Shown: one piece after another, positions 24,444-31,738 of the stretch
Numbering within the stretch: the first letter of the stretch is position 1
Layout: each line of letters begins with the position of its first letter
Assembly: GCA_945483525.1 (NCBI GenBank)
Contig: CALYRV010000004.1
Location: 1 to 40,493 of the forward strand
Direction: 5' to 3'
Length of the DNA: 40,493 bases
From: an uncultured Verrucomicrobiota bacterium
Lineage (GTDB): Bacteria > Verrucomicrobiota > Kiritimatiellia > RFP12 > UBA1067
Notes under the pieces: generated by a model
Seen by the model: only the letters and a program-made list of their open reading frames with translations
Databases searched by the model: none
What the model was told of the DNA's origin: nothing
Translations under genes and position numbers: made by a program

Positions 24444-26063
24444 TTACTTGCTGAAGTCTACTTCCTTCGCTTCCGTGCCGCGGTTCAGCATAAAGAACGG
24501 ACCGTTAACTTCTGTCGCATCATGCGCGGTCGCCTTACCATCGGCGTAAACAATCTTCTTCCACCCGCGAATCTTCTTATACATCTCCGTCGGAACTGCT
24601 GCACCGACATCAACCTTGGCACCCCAGTCAGAATCAGCCATTCCGCTGAGCGCAAACGAAGAACCATCGACCTTGGACACCAGCTCATACTGGCCGGCAG
24701 GAATGGAAACCTTCGCCGCCGCAGTGGAGACATAACCGAGATAAACCGGCGCGGACATACCATCGACCTTAGGACGCGTCAACTTGAACGCCTGACCGCG
24801 CTTGATCGTCGTCGTGGCGGGATTGGGAGTGACCTCGTTCTTCTGAACACCTTCCCAAGCGGTTCCGTTGAAGGTGAAGCTCTTCCATCCCGCGGTCTCG
24901 GAATCGAAGACGTCGAGCTGATCGCCATTAACCAGCATCGCCTTCTTGAAGAGATTTGCAATTGCAATATCGCCTTCGGCACCAGTGTAAGGAACCGCGA
25001 GGAATCCCGCAGCGGCAGGAGCATTAAAGCCTCCAGCAGCGGTTTTCACACCCATCGTCTTACTGACAGAAATCTCCTTATCAGCACCGTCGATATAAGC
25101 GACGATGGAATACTCGCCGTCCGCGAAATCGGGATTGAACACCAGGTCGGTCTGAGCACTGCCCACACCAGTTGCATCCTTCTTCAACTGGAACTGAACA
25201 TTATGACCAGCAATGATCTTCGTCGGATCAAGCTGAACCTTGAACTTCAGCTTATCAGCAGCCACGTCGGTATCATCAATGGACGCCGTAATCTCCTCAT
25301 TCGTAGCAACGCCAAGGATGCAACTCTCCGCCGCGGTACGACCATAAGCATCATTGGCGGAGCTGATAAGTATCGCCGCCAGCTTATCCTGCGCATATCC
25401 GAACCGCGCCGCCCACGCATTACCGGCTTCAGTCGCGATCACGAAGTTTCCTGGAATCGGATAGCCCTGCAGCAGGATACCGCCGGTCAGCGCCTTGATC
25501 ACACCGCAACCCGAATAATCAACGATACTGAAAGCCGAAGGCGTGACAATCAACGTATCAAAGGTGCTCGCGGGATTGCCGATGGAATAAACCGCGTGGG
25601 TGCCATCGATACCGTTGGTCACCATGATCGTGACTGAAACTTCGGCATCAAGATCAGCGGGGGCAGAGATACCCGAGTTCTTCCAGCCATTGGTCCCGTC
25701 CACCATACCGACGACATAGAAGTTTGTTGTCGTTTTATCGCGATACACGGTGACACCAGCCTTATCACCCTTATCGATTTCAGGAAAATCACCGTACGCG
25801 TACTTAAACGCAACGCTGCTGCTAAACACAAGATCCTGAGAAGACGAAACGGACTTCGACTCATCAGCAGTAAACTTGAAGTGCTCGGCATCATTCAGAA
25901 TATATGCGTTTCCCTCAAGCGTCACACCACTAGTGGGCATAGCGTCCCAGGAACCGCCAGAAGCAACTTCGCCGATATTGCCGGCGAACCAAGCCGCCGG
26001 TTCGGCATGCGCAACGGAAACGGTTGCCGCGATTACAGCTACCGAAAGCAAAGTCTTCTTCAT
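24444..26063 (-). CDS. Module protein A2: large secreted beta-rich protein
   Basis: Function unknown. The 539 residues begin MKKTLLSVAVIAATVSVAHA, a signal peptide cleaved after AHA. The ATG at 26063 has AGGAG upstream. It is homologous to the 526-residue protein at 27369-28949: shared features include WFxGxIGxV-SGG near the N-terminus, PEID-G-KAGVxVY, VDYxGxG, and a C-terminal domain with GDQLDVFD...WxSF, RGQAFKL and a final FFMLNRGTE. The protein looks all-beta, perhaps a lectin-like N-domain plus a repeat-type C-domain. There is no sorting tail; anchoring may depend on the adjacent PEP-CTERM protein. Confidence 0.75.
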   Translation of the reverse strand: MKKTLLSVAVIAATVSVAHAEPAAWFAGNIGEVASGGSWDAMPTSGVTLEGNAYILNDAEHFKFTADESKSVSSSQDLVFSSSVAFKYAYGDFPEIDKGDKAGVTVYRDKTTTNFYVVGMVDGTNGWKNSGISAPADLDAEVSVTIMVTNGIDGTHAVYSIGNPASTFDTLIVTPSAFSIVDYSGCGVIKALTGGILLQGYPIPGNFVIATEAGNAWAARFGYAQDKLAAILISSANDAYGRTAAESCILGVATNEEITASIDDTDVAADKLKFKVQLDPTKIIAGHNVQFQLKKDATGVGSAQTDLVFNPDFADGEYSIVAYIDGADKEISVSKTMGVKTAAGGFNAPAAAGFLAVPYTGAEGDIAIANLFKKAMLVNGDQLDVFDSETAGWKSFTFNGTAWEGVQKNEVTPNPATTTIKRGQAFKLTRPKVDGMSAPVYLGYVSTAAAKVSIPAGQYELVSKVDGSSFALSGMADSDWGAKVDVGAAVPTEMYKKIRGWKKIVYADGKATAHDATEVNGPFFMLNRGTEAKEVDFSK

Positions 26064-26090
26064 ATCGTAACTCCTATACCCCATACAAAC

Positions 26091-26828
26091 TCACTTGCGA
26101 TCGACCTTGAAGAATCCGGTTTCGCCCTTCTTCGGGGTGATAAGCGTAATTGACTTAGCGGCATCGCCGGACGGACTCGCCTGCTCGGCTCCGGCGGAAA
26201 GGTTCTCCGGCGTAGTGCCGGCGGAAACACCGTAACGCAGGAACGGCTGAGTGCCCTCAACCTGGAGGTAGACGAAATTGTCATCCATGGAAAATCCGGC
26301 GATCTTCGGAGTGGCGATATCAGCTGGCATGGTGATCGCACCAGGCTGAGCCTGAAGCCCGGACTTCGCCTCGGCGACCATCGCACCGCCCTTCTGGACA
26401 TCGATCGTCGCCTCGACCTTGGCGGCAGCGGTAATCGCCTCGACCTTGGTCGCGCTCGTCGCCTTAGCGAAGGAAACCGAATTATCCTCGGCGTAAACAC
26501 GGGTGTCGAGCAGCCAGACGGAGATCGTGCCGCCCTGGCGGATATACTGCGAAGAGACCGTGAACGCGAAGATCGGACACTTTCCGTCCTTGGCGCGAGA
26601 AACGATGCCGAGCACCGCGTCCTTGTCGTTCACGAGCGAACCGTCGGCCTTGAAGCCGGCGAATTCGTCAGCGGACCAGACGATCGCATAACGCTCGCCG
26701 TCCAGAACGGTCGTGCCGTCAGCGTACTTATCGGGACCCTGGGTTTCGATGACAATGATCGTGTCGTCAATCGCGCCAAAAGCACAAGCCGACGCAAGAA
26801 GCGCAAACACAGCGATAAGCTTTTTCAT
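26091..26828 (-). CDS. Module protein C1: secreted protein, paralogue of 23156-23902
   Basis: Function unknown. The 245 residues start MKKLIAVFALLASACAFG, almost the same signal peptide as C2, followed by GAIDDT in both. Shared blocks are GPDKYADGT, EFAGFKADGSLVN, GGTISVWLLDTRVYA and a C-terminal KSITLITPKKGETGFFKVDRK-like end. AAAGGAAAGG precedes the ATG. It is the third gene of the first module copy, 27 bp before the second copy begins, with no terminator between. Confidence 0.75.
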   Translation of the reverse strand: MKKLIAVFALLASACAFGAIDDTIIVIETQGPDKYADGTTVLDGERYAIVWSADEFAGFKADGSLVNDKDAVLGIVSRAKDGKCPIFAFTVSSQYIRQGGTISVWLLDTRVYAEDNSVSFAKATSATKVEAITAAAKVEATIDVQKGGAMVAEAKSGLQAQPGAITMPADIATPKIAGFSMDDNFVYLQVEGTQPFLRYGVSAGTTPENLSAGAEQASPSGDAAKSITLITPKKGETGFFKVDRK

Positions 26829-26849
26829 TTTAGAATTCCTTTCCTTTGC

Positions 26850-27347
26850 TTACTTCTGTTTACGACGAAGCGCGAGCAGTCCGAAACCGAGCATCGCGAG
26901 GAGTCCGCTCGTCGGCTCAGGGACGTGGAAACCGCTGAACACGGTCGGACTGACACCCAACTCCTGCCACATGGAGCCGATCGTCGCGGAGCTCTTAGCG
27001 ACTACTGCGGACAACCACTTGACCTGATTGTCCGTTCCGTAAAGCTCCAGCTGGAAGCTATACGATTCGCCGAGCATCGTACTGCCGATGACCGCAACCT
27101 TTTCAAGGTAAATCGCATCGAAGGTAGGACTGAACGCCTCACCGACCCCTGTGCCATCGGTCTGCGCCACCGTGAGATATCCGACGGACGTCTTTCCATC
27201 AGAACCCAAGGCGTTGACCTTGGCGTAAGACACACCGCTCAGCCCCGTAGTGTCAGCCATCCAGTAAAGATATGACGTGTCGCCCTCAGCCATCGCGAAT
27301 GACGAGATCGCAACCGCGGCCGCCGCAATATAAGATTTGATGTTCAT
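26850..27347 (-). CDS. Module protein B1: PEP-CTERM surface protein
   Basis: Start chosen at ATG 27347 (MNIKSYIAAAAV), because AAAGGAT is 7-8 nt upstream; the ATG at 27353 would be too close to it. The 165 residues have a signal peptide, a mature part with SYLYWMAD and IGSTMLGESYSFQLELY, and the tail VPEPTSGLLAMLGFGLLALRRKQK, nearly identical to B2's. It is the second gene of the first module copy, 21 bp downstream of A1. The sorting signal is clear; the mature domain is unassigned. Confidence 0.85.
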   Translation of the reverse strand: MNIKSYIAAAAVAISSFAMAEGDTSYLYWMADTTGLSGVSYAKVNALGSDGKTSVGYLTVAQTDGTGVGEAFSPTFDAIYLEKVAVIGSTMLGESYSFQLELYGTDNQVKWLSAVVAKSSATIGSMWQELGVSPTVFSGFHVPEPTSGLLAMLGFGLLALRRKQK

Positions 27348-27368
27348 TTTCATATCCTTTTTTAAATC

Positions 27369-28949
27369 TTATTCGTTGTTGGCCGGGGTCCAGGTGATTT
27401 CCTTGACCGTCGTATTAAGGAAGAAGGCATTGGCACCCGTAATCACGGTTGCCGTTGTGCCTCTACCATTGAGCGGAATCTTGTACCAGTCGCTACCATA
27501 CTTCACGTAGGAGATATCGGGCAGCACATGAGCCGTGGTAGCATCAAACGTGCGGATCTTGGCATTCGAATCGAACATCGACAGCGGCACAGACGACTTT
27601 TCGGGATTGCCGATGAGGTTGTACTTACCGGCGACAACCGCCGTCTTCGTGCGGTCAACCACGGTTCCGCAAACCCAGAAGGCCTTGTTGTCTCCTTTGC
27701 ATTCACCGATCGAGACCTTCACCGCCTGACCCGGATGAAGCACCGTCGTGATCGGATAGGTGCGACCAGGAGTCGGGACATACGTCCACGCCGAGCCTAC
27801 CCCTTCGACCGTCCACGTATCCCATTCACCGGACTCAGCATCGTACACGGACATTTGGTCGACGTGACCGGCGTCCGCGAGATTGAAGAGCGCAGTGGAA
27901 ACGGCGCACTCGTAAGGAATCACGATGTACCCGGAGGTGTTCTTGGCGTACTGCGGAGTCATCCAGATGCCAATCGTCTGGGATTTGCCCGCCGTTGCCA
28001 CGCTCTGACCGGAAACCCGCGGACGGACCTCAATCTTCTTCTCGTCGGAACCCACGTCGCCGCAAGCGCAAACCGCATAGGGAAGCGTCGCGTTTTCAGC
28101 CACAAGCGCATCGTTGACATAGATGTCGAACTGCACCTTGTCGGCGACCTTGGGAGCGGGAACGTTAACAACCAGATCGTCGCCGGAAACCGCAAACGTC
28201 GCGACGAGATCTTCGTTGGTGTTGAGCCCGAGAATGTAGGATTCGGACGCGGTGAAACCATTGGAAAGCTTCTCAGCGCTGGCGAACGCCTCCTGATTAA
28301 TTTGATTGGCCGCAGCCCACTTGAGATCGACCGCAATGCTTCCGCCATCACCGGGAAGCGGCCAGACAGACGAAAGCGAAATCGTGGTACCGACGAGCGA
28401 AGCGACTTCACCGCTGCCCTTGTAGTCGACCGTACCCCAGGCGGAATCACCGGCGACGACTTCCTTGTTAATCACAGAACCGGCGATGTTGTAGATCGCA
28501 AAGACTTTGCTATTGTCATTGGAGATCGTCACACTGACAGCAACATCGCTGTCGAGCGAGGCGGCCGCGATGCCAGTCGCAGCCCAGTTGTTCGTCGTGT
28601 CGTCCTTCGCGAGCACATAATACTCGTTCGTGTAAACGACGACACCGGCCTTGGCACCAGAATCGATCTCAGGAAGCTCGTCATAGGAATAGGCGAACTT
28701 CGCGCTCGTAGCGAACTTCAGATTCTCGCTGCCGGAAAGCGACTTCGGCGAGTTCGCCGCAAAAGAAGCGGATGTCGCTTCGTCGAGCACCAGCGTGGTA
28801 GAATTGGTAGAGATGCTACCGGAACCGGGAGTCATCTTCCATTTACCGCCAGATACGCTACCGATGGTGCCCCTGAACCAATCTTCTTCAGCAGACGCGA
28901 CGGACACGAATGCCGCGGTCGCGGCAATCGCAAGCATGAGTCTCTTCAT
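27369..28949 (-). CDS. Module protein A1: large secreted beta-rich protein
   Basis: Function unknown. The 526 residues start with signal peptide MKRLMLAIAATAAFVSVASA and an acidic mature start EEDWF. The N-terminal half (20-190) parallels A2 (WFRGTIGSVSGGKW, ELPEIDSGAKAGVVVY, VDYKGSG). The C-terminal half has YIVIPYECAV, DQMSVYDAESGEWDTW, LHPGQAVKV and a closing AFFLNTTVKEITW, a layout like the W/PGQ beta-domains common in PVC secreted proteins (inference). AGGAGA precedes the ATG. It is the first gene of the operon under the promoter at 28984-29013. Confidence 0.75.
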   Translation of the reverse strand: MKRLMLAIAATAAFVSVASAEEDWFRGTIGSVSGGKWKMTPGSGSISTNSTTLVLDEATSASFAANSPKSLSGSENLKFATSAKFAYSYDELPEIDSGAKAGVVVYTNEYYVLAKDDTTNNWAATGIAAASLDSDVAVSVTISNDNSKVFAIYNIAGSVINKEVVAGDSAWGTVDYKGSGEVASLVGTTISLSSVWPLPGDGGSIAVDLKWAAANQINQEAFASAEKLSNGFTASESYILGLNTNEDLVATFAVSGDDLVVNVPAPKVADKVQFDIYVNDALVAENATLPYAVCACGDVGSDEKKIEVRPRVSGQSVATAGKSQTIGIWMTPQYAKNTSGYIVIPYECAVSTALFNLADAGHVDQMSVYDAESGEWDTWTVEGVGSAWTYVPTPGRTYPITTVLHPGQAVKVSIGECKGDNKAFWVCGTVVDRTKTAVVAGKYNLIGNPEKSSVPLSMFDSNAKIRTFDATTAHVLPDISYVKYGSDWYKIPLNGRGTTATVITGANAFFLNTTVKEITWTPANNE

Positions 28950-28983
28950 GAATACAATCTCCTGTTATCCATTGACATTGAGA

Positions 28984-29013
28984 ATCATACCACATTACCC
29001 TTTTGGGTGTCAA
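28984..29013 (-). promoter_or_regulatory. Promoter of the duplicated A-B-C operon
   Basis: -35 TTGACA (29008-29013), an 18-nt spacer and -10 TATGAT (28984-28989) preceded by TGG, on the minus strand. The start would be near 28977, giving a leader of about 28 nt with AGGAGA. It lies right after the kduD terminator. Confidence 0.8.
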
Positions 29014-29024
29014 CGATAATTTAG

Positions 29025-29064
29025 AAAAATTCGGACCCGAAACCGTTTCGGTTCCAGGTCCGAA
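29025..29064 (-). terminator. Strong Rho-independent terminator after kduD
   Basis: On the minus strand 29064-29049 pairs with 29045-29030 to give a 16-bp stem (two G-T pairs) with a 3-nt AAA loop, followed by TTTTTCT. It separates the uronate operon from the A-B-C operon. Confidence 0.92.
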
Positions 29065-29092
29065 GGTTCAGATTCACAGAATTCAGAACCGA

Positions 29093-29857
29093 TTATCGCG
29101 CGAGCCAACCACCGTCGCAAGCATAGGTGTAACCGGTCATGTAATCGGACGCCGGAGCAGCGAGGAACACGCAAATACCCTTAAGATCGTCGGGAGTTCC
29201 CCAACGTCCCGCAGGGATACGATCGAGAATCGCCTTGTTGCGCTTCTTGTCCGCGCGGATCGGCGCGGTATTGGCCGTCGCAATATATCCTGGAGCAATC
29301 GCGTTAACACAGATGCCGTCCTTCGAAAGCACGTTGGCCATCAGCATAGTAAGGGACTTGATACCGCCCTTCGAAGCAGCATAACCAGGGACAAGGATAC
29401 CGCCCTGGAAGGAAAGCATCGAGGCAATATTGATAATCTTACCACCCTTGCCCTGCTTCTGCATCTGACGAACGACCGCCTGCGAGAGGAAGAACGGAGT
29501 GGAAAGATTAATGGAGATCACATCATTCCAATTCTTCGCGCTGTGCTCAGCAAACGGCTCACGGCGAATAATGCCGGCATTATTGACAAGAATATCAATC
29601 TTTTTGAATGTTTTAACAACTTTAGCAACAATCTTCGGAGCCTCCTTCTCTCCCTTGGAGAGATCCGCCTTGATGCCGATCGCCTTACGACCGAGCTTCT
29701 TAATCATCTCAATGGTTTCATCCATCGGAATGACGTCAACAATCGCGACATCCGCGCCCGCTTCTGCAAGACCGACCGCATAGGCCTGTCCAATGCCGCG
29801 TCCAGCACCAGTGACAATCGCAACCTTACCATCAAGTTTGAACTGATCGAGAATCAT
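29093..29857 (-). CDS. kduD: 2-dehydro-3-deoxy-D-gluconate 5-dehydrogenase KduD
   Basis: Short-chain dehydrogenase that reduces 3-deoxy-D-glycero-2,5-hexodiulosonate to 2-keto-3-deoxygluconate with NAD(P)H. The 254 residues show the Rossmann motif TGAGRGIG (17-24), NNAGIIRR (92-99), catalytic Ser146, Tyr159 and Lys163 (YAASK), and SMLSFQGGI-VPGY typical of KduD. It is last in the uronate operon, right after kduI, and is followed by a strong terminator. A heptamer array fills its leader and provides AAGGA as a possible ribosome-binding site. Confidence 0.94.
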   Translation of the reverse strand: MILDQFKLDGKVAIVTGAGRGIGQAYAVGLAEAGADVAIVDVIPMDETIEMIKKLGRKAIGIKADLSKGEKEAPKIVAKVVKTFKKIDILVNNAGIIRREPFAEHSAKNWNDVISINLSTPFFLSQAVVRQMQKQGKGGKIINIASMLSFQGGILVPGYAASKGGIKSLTMLMANVLSKDGICVNAIAPGYIATANTAPIRADKKRNKAILDRIPAGRWGTPDDLKGICVFLAAPASDYMTGYTYACDGGWLAR

Positions 29858-29861
29858 GATT

Positions 29862-29903
29862 TTAGTCCTTAGTTGTTAGTCATTAGCTATTAGTTATTAA
29901 GTG
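29862..29903 (+). repeat. Heptamer array (ttagnnn)6 between kduI and kduD
   Basis: Units: ttagtcc, ttagttg, ttagtca, ttagcta, ttagtta, ttaagtg. The first four positions are fixed in five of six units and the last three vary. On the minus strand this reads NNNCTAA repeats ending 4 nt before the kduD ATG. Confidence 0.9.
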
Positions 29904-29911
29904 GAAAATGC

Positions 29912-30835
29912 TCAACGCATCTCGAGGACGTCGACCTTGTCCATATCGCCATAATTGAGGTTTTCGCCAGCCATACCCCAGATAAACATGTAGTTCGAGG
30001 TGCCGGCGGCGGAATGAACGGACCACTCGGGGCTGGAAATCGCCTGCTCGTTGTGCAGCCAGACAAGCCGCTGCTCCTGCGGACGGCCCATCAGATGGCA
30101 GATCGCCTGACCGGCCGGAACGTTAAAGTAGTAGTACGCCTCCATACGACGGTTGTGAACGTGCTGAGGCATCGTATTCCAGACAGATCCCTCGACAAGC
30201 TCGGTAAGTCCGACCTGCAACTGATTAACACCGCCACCTTCCTTCTTGAAAAGGACGTTGGAAACGATAAGCTGGTTGATGTAACGGTCGTTAGACTCCT
30301 TCAGCGAGCCGAGATGCTTACGGACGCCGAGCGTGTACTTCTCGGGATTCTTCTTGTACTTCGCCTCGTCCGTCGTAATCAGCTGCGTGACATACGCCTT
30401 ATACGCAGGAGCGGAATTGAGATAGAACTTGGCGGGATTCTGCTTATCTATCGAAACGAACGCCACCTTCTTCTTGCCGCAACCGACGTAAAGCGCATCC
30501 TTGAAATCAAGATCATAACGCTCGCCGTCCACCGTCACATAACCAGGACCTCCGACATTGATAACGCCCAGCTCGCGGCGGTCGAGGAAATTATCCGCCT
30601 TGAGTTCCGTGAACGTGTCGAGCGTAAGCGTCTGCTCAACCGGCATCGCTCCTCCAAAGATGAGACGATCGTACAGCGAATAAGTCACATTGATCTTGTC
30701 CGCCTCCATCACCTTCTCCATCACGAAGCGACTACGAAGCTTCTCCGTGTCGAAGTTCTTAACATCATCATAATGAGAAGCAGTCTGAACCGTATAGTTA
30801 ACGGCAGTTGCCAGCAACAGGGTTGTGAGAATCAT
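29912..30835 (-). CDS. kduI: 5-keto-4-deoxyuronate isomerase KduI with N-terminal hydrophobic extension
   Basis: Isomerises 4-deoxy-L-threo-5-hexosulose uronate to 3-deoxy-D-glycero-2,5-hexodiulosonate. The cupin metal ligands are visible: His225, His227 and Glu232 in QHVHNRRME, and His274 in WSVHSAAG. At 307 residues it is longer than the roughly 280 typical. The extra N-terminus [12 protein letters not shown] precedes the usual start region ([12 protein letters not shown]) and resembles a weak signal peptide lacking basic residues. AAAGGA 6 nt before the ATG supports this start. Secretion would be unusual for this enzyme. Confidence 0.92.
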   Translation of the reverse strand: MILTTLLLATAVNYTVQTASHYDDVKNFDTEKLRSRFVMEKVMEADKINVTYSLYDRLIFGGAMPVEQTLTLDTFTELKADNFLDRRELGVINVGGPGYVTVDGERYDLDFKDALYVGCGKKKVAFVSIDKQNPAKFYLNSAPAYKAYVTQLITTDEAKYKKNPEKYTLGVRKHLGSLKESNDRYINQLIVSNVLFKKEGGGVNQLQVGLTELVEGSVWNTMPQHVHNRRMEAYYYFNVPAGQAICHLMGRPQEQRLVWLHNEQAISSPEWSVHSAAGTSNYMFIWGMAGENLNYGDMDKVDVLEMR

Positions 30836-30853
30836 GATAATCCTTTCTTATGG

Positions 30854-31738
30854 TTATTTCAAATTATAGCAAAAGTCACGGACCGCGTCATGCCACTTCT
30901 TCGCGTCGGTGAAACCTCCTTTTTCAGACCACGAAACGCCCGCAAAATAAGTGAAGTTCGCTTGCTTGAAGCCAAGCACACGGCACTGCTGCATATCGGT
31001 GAGCTTCTCAACATCGGATCCGACACTGACGAAGATCGCGGACATCGAAGAACCTTCGGGCCCGAACATCTTATTCCCGCCGTCTACGTCTTTAGTGTCC
31101 TCGAAAATCGAAATCAGACCGGGTTCTTCTGCAAGATCGCCTTTGTGTCCACGCTTCGGGTCAAGATCGAGACCAGGGCCCACCCGCCATTCCGGACGGA
31201 ACCGATTCGGATATTCAAACGAGACGTCATTGCGGAAGAAGTCATCACCCTTCTTCAGCGTAATGTGATAAGTCATCTTGCCGAGCGCGGAAAAAGCAGG
31301 ATAGACGAGCCTAAACTCGACATAATCATCCCCAGTATGGATGATCTCGCACTTCTCCCAGGGTCCGTATGTCTTCCATTCGCCGTCCGCCCAGAGCGCT
31401 ACCGCCCCGACGCCGCGACCAGCGCCCATCGTGTAGTTGTCCATGCCTTCGCCGCGGTTATCGTGGAAATTCGGATGCTTGAAGAAGTCCGTCAGCTTCG
31501 GATCCTTCGACCACGCGATCGCCGCGGAGCCGGGAATCGACTTGTTGAATATGTCTACTCCGCTCCAGCAGTGATGATTGCCGGGACCGTAAAGATATGC
31601 GCCGAAACGGTCGTTCTCCCAGATCAGCGCGTTCTGATTCAACGGACATATCTCAGCATTGCAGAGCGGCGCCGCCGTTACCGCGAATGAAGAACGAACA
31701 ATCAGAAACGAGAGAGCAAGGATGAGAATCCTCTTCAT
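30854..31738 (-). CDS. DUF4861-like secreted protein of polysaccharide operon
   Basis: The 294 residues begin MKRILILALSFLIVRSSFA, a signal peptide. The mature protein has ALIWENDRFGAYLYGPG, a GVDIF motif and later FRNDVSFEYP and GVSWSEKGGFTDAKKW. These recall the DUF4861 family found in pectin/uronate utilisation loci; I assign this by memory of its pattern, not by search. The role is unknown, perhaps sugar binding or a lyase-associated enzyme. The start overlaps the permease stop (ATGA), so translation is coupled. I rejected an in-frame upstream extension because it reads through the permease gene. Confidence 0.6.
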   Translation of the reverse strand: MKRILILALSFLIVRSSFAVTAAPLCNAEICPLNQNALIWENDRFGAYLYGPGNHHCWSGVDIFNKSIPGSAAIAWSKDPKLTDFFKHPNFHDNRGEGMDNYTMGAGRGVGAVALWADGEWKTYGPWEKCEIIHTGDDYVEFRLVYPAFSALGKMTYHITLKKGDDFFRNDVSFEYPNRFRPEWRVGPGLDLDPKRGHKGDLAEEPGLISIFEDTKDVDGGNKMFGPEGSSMSAIFVSVGSDVEKLTDMQQCRVLGFKQANFTYFAGVSWSEKGGFTDAKKWHDAVRDFCYNLK

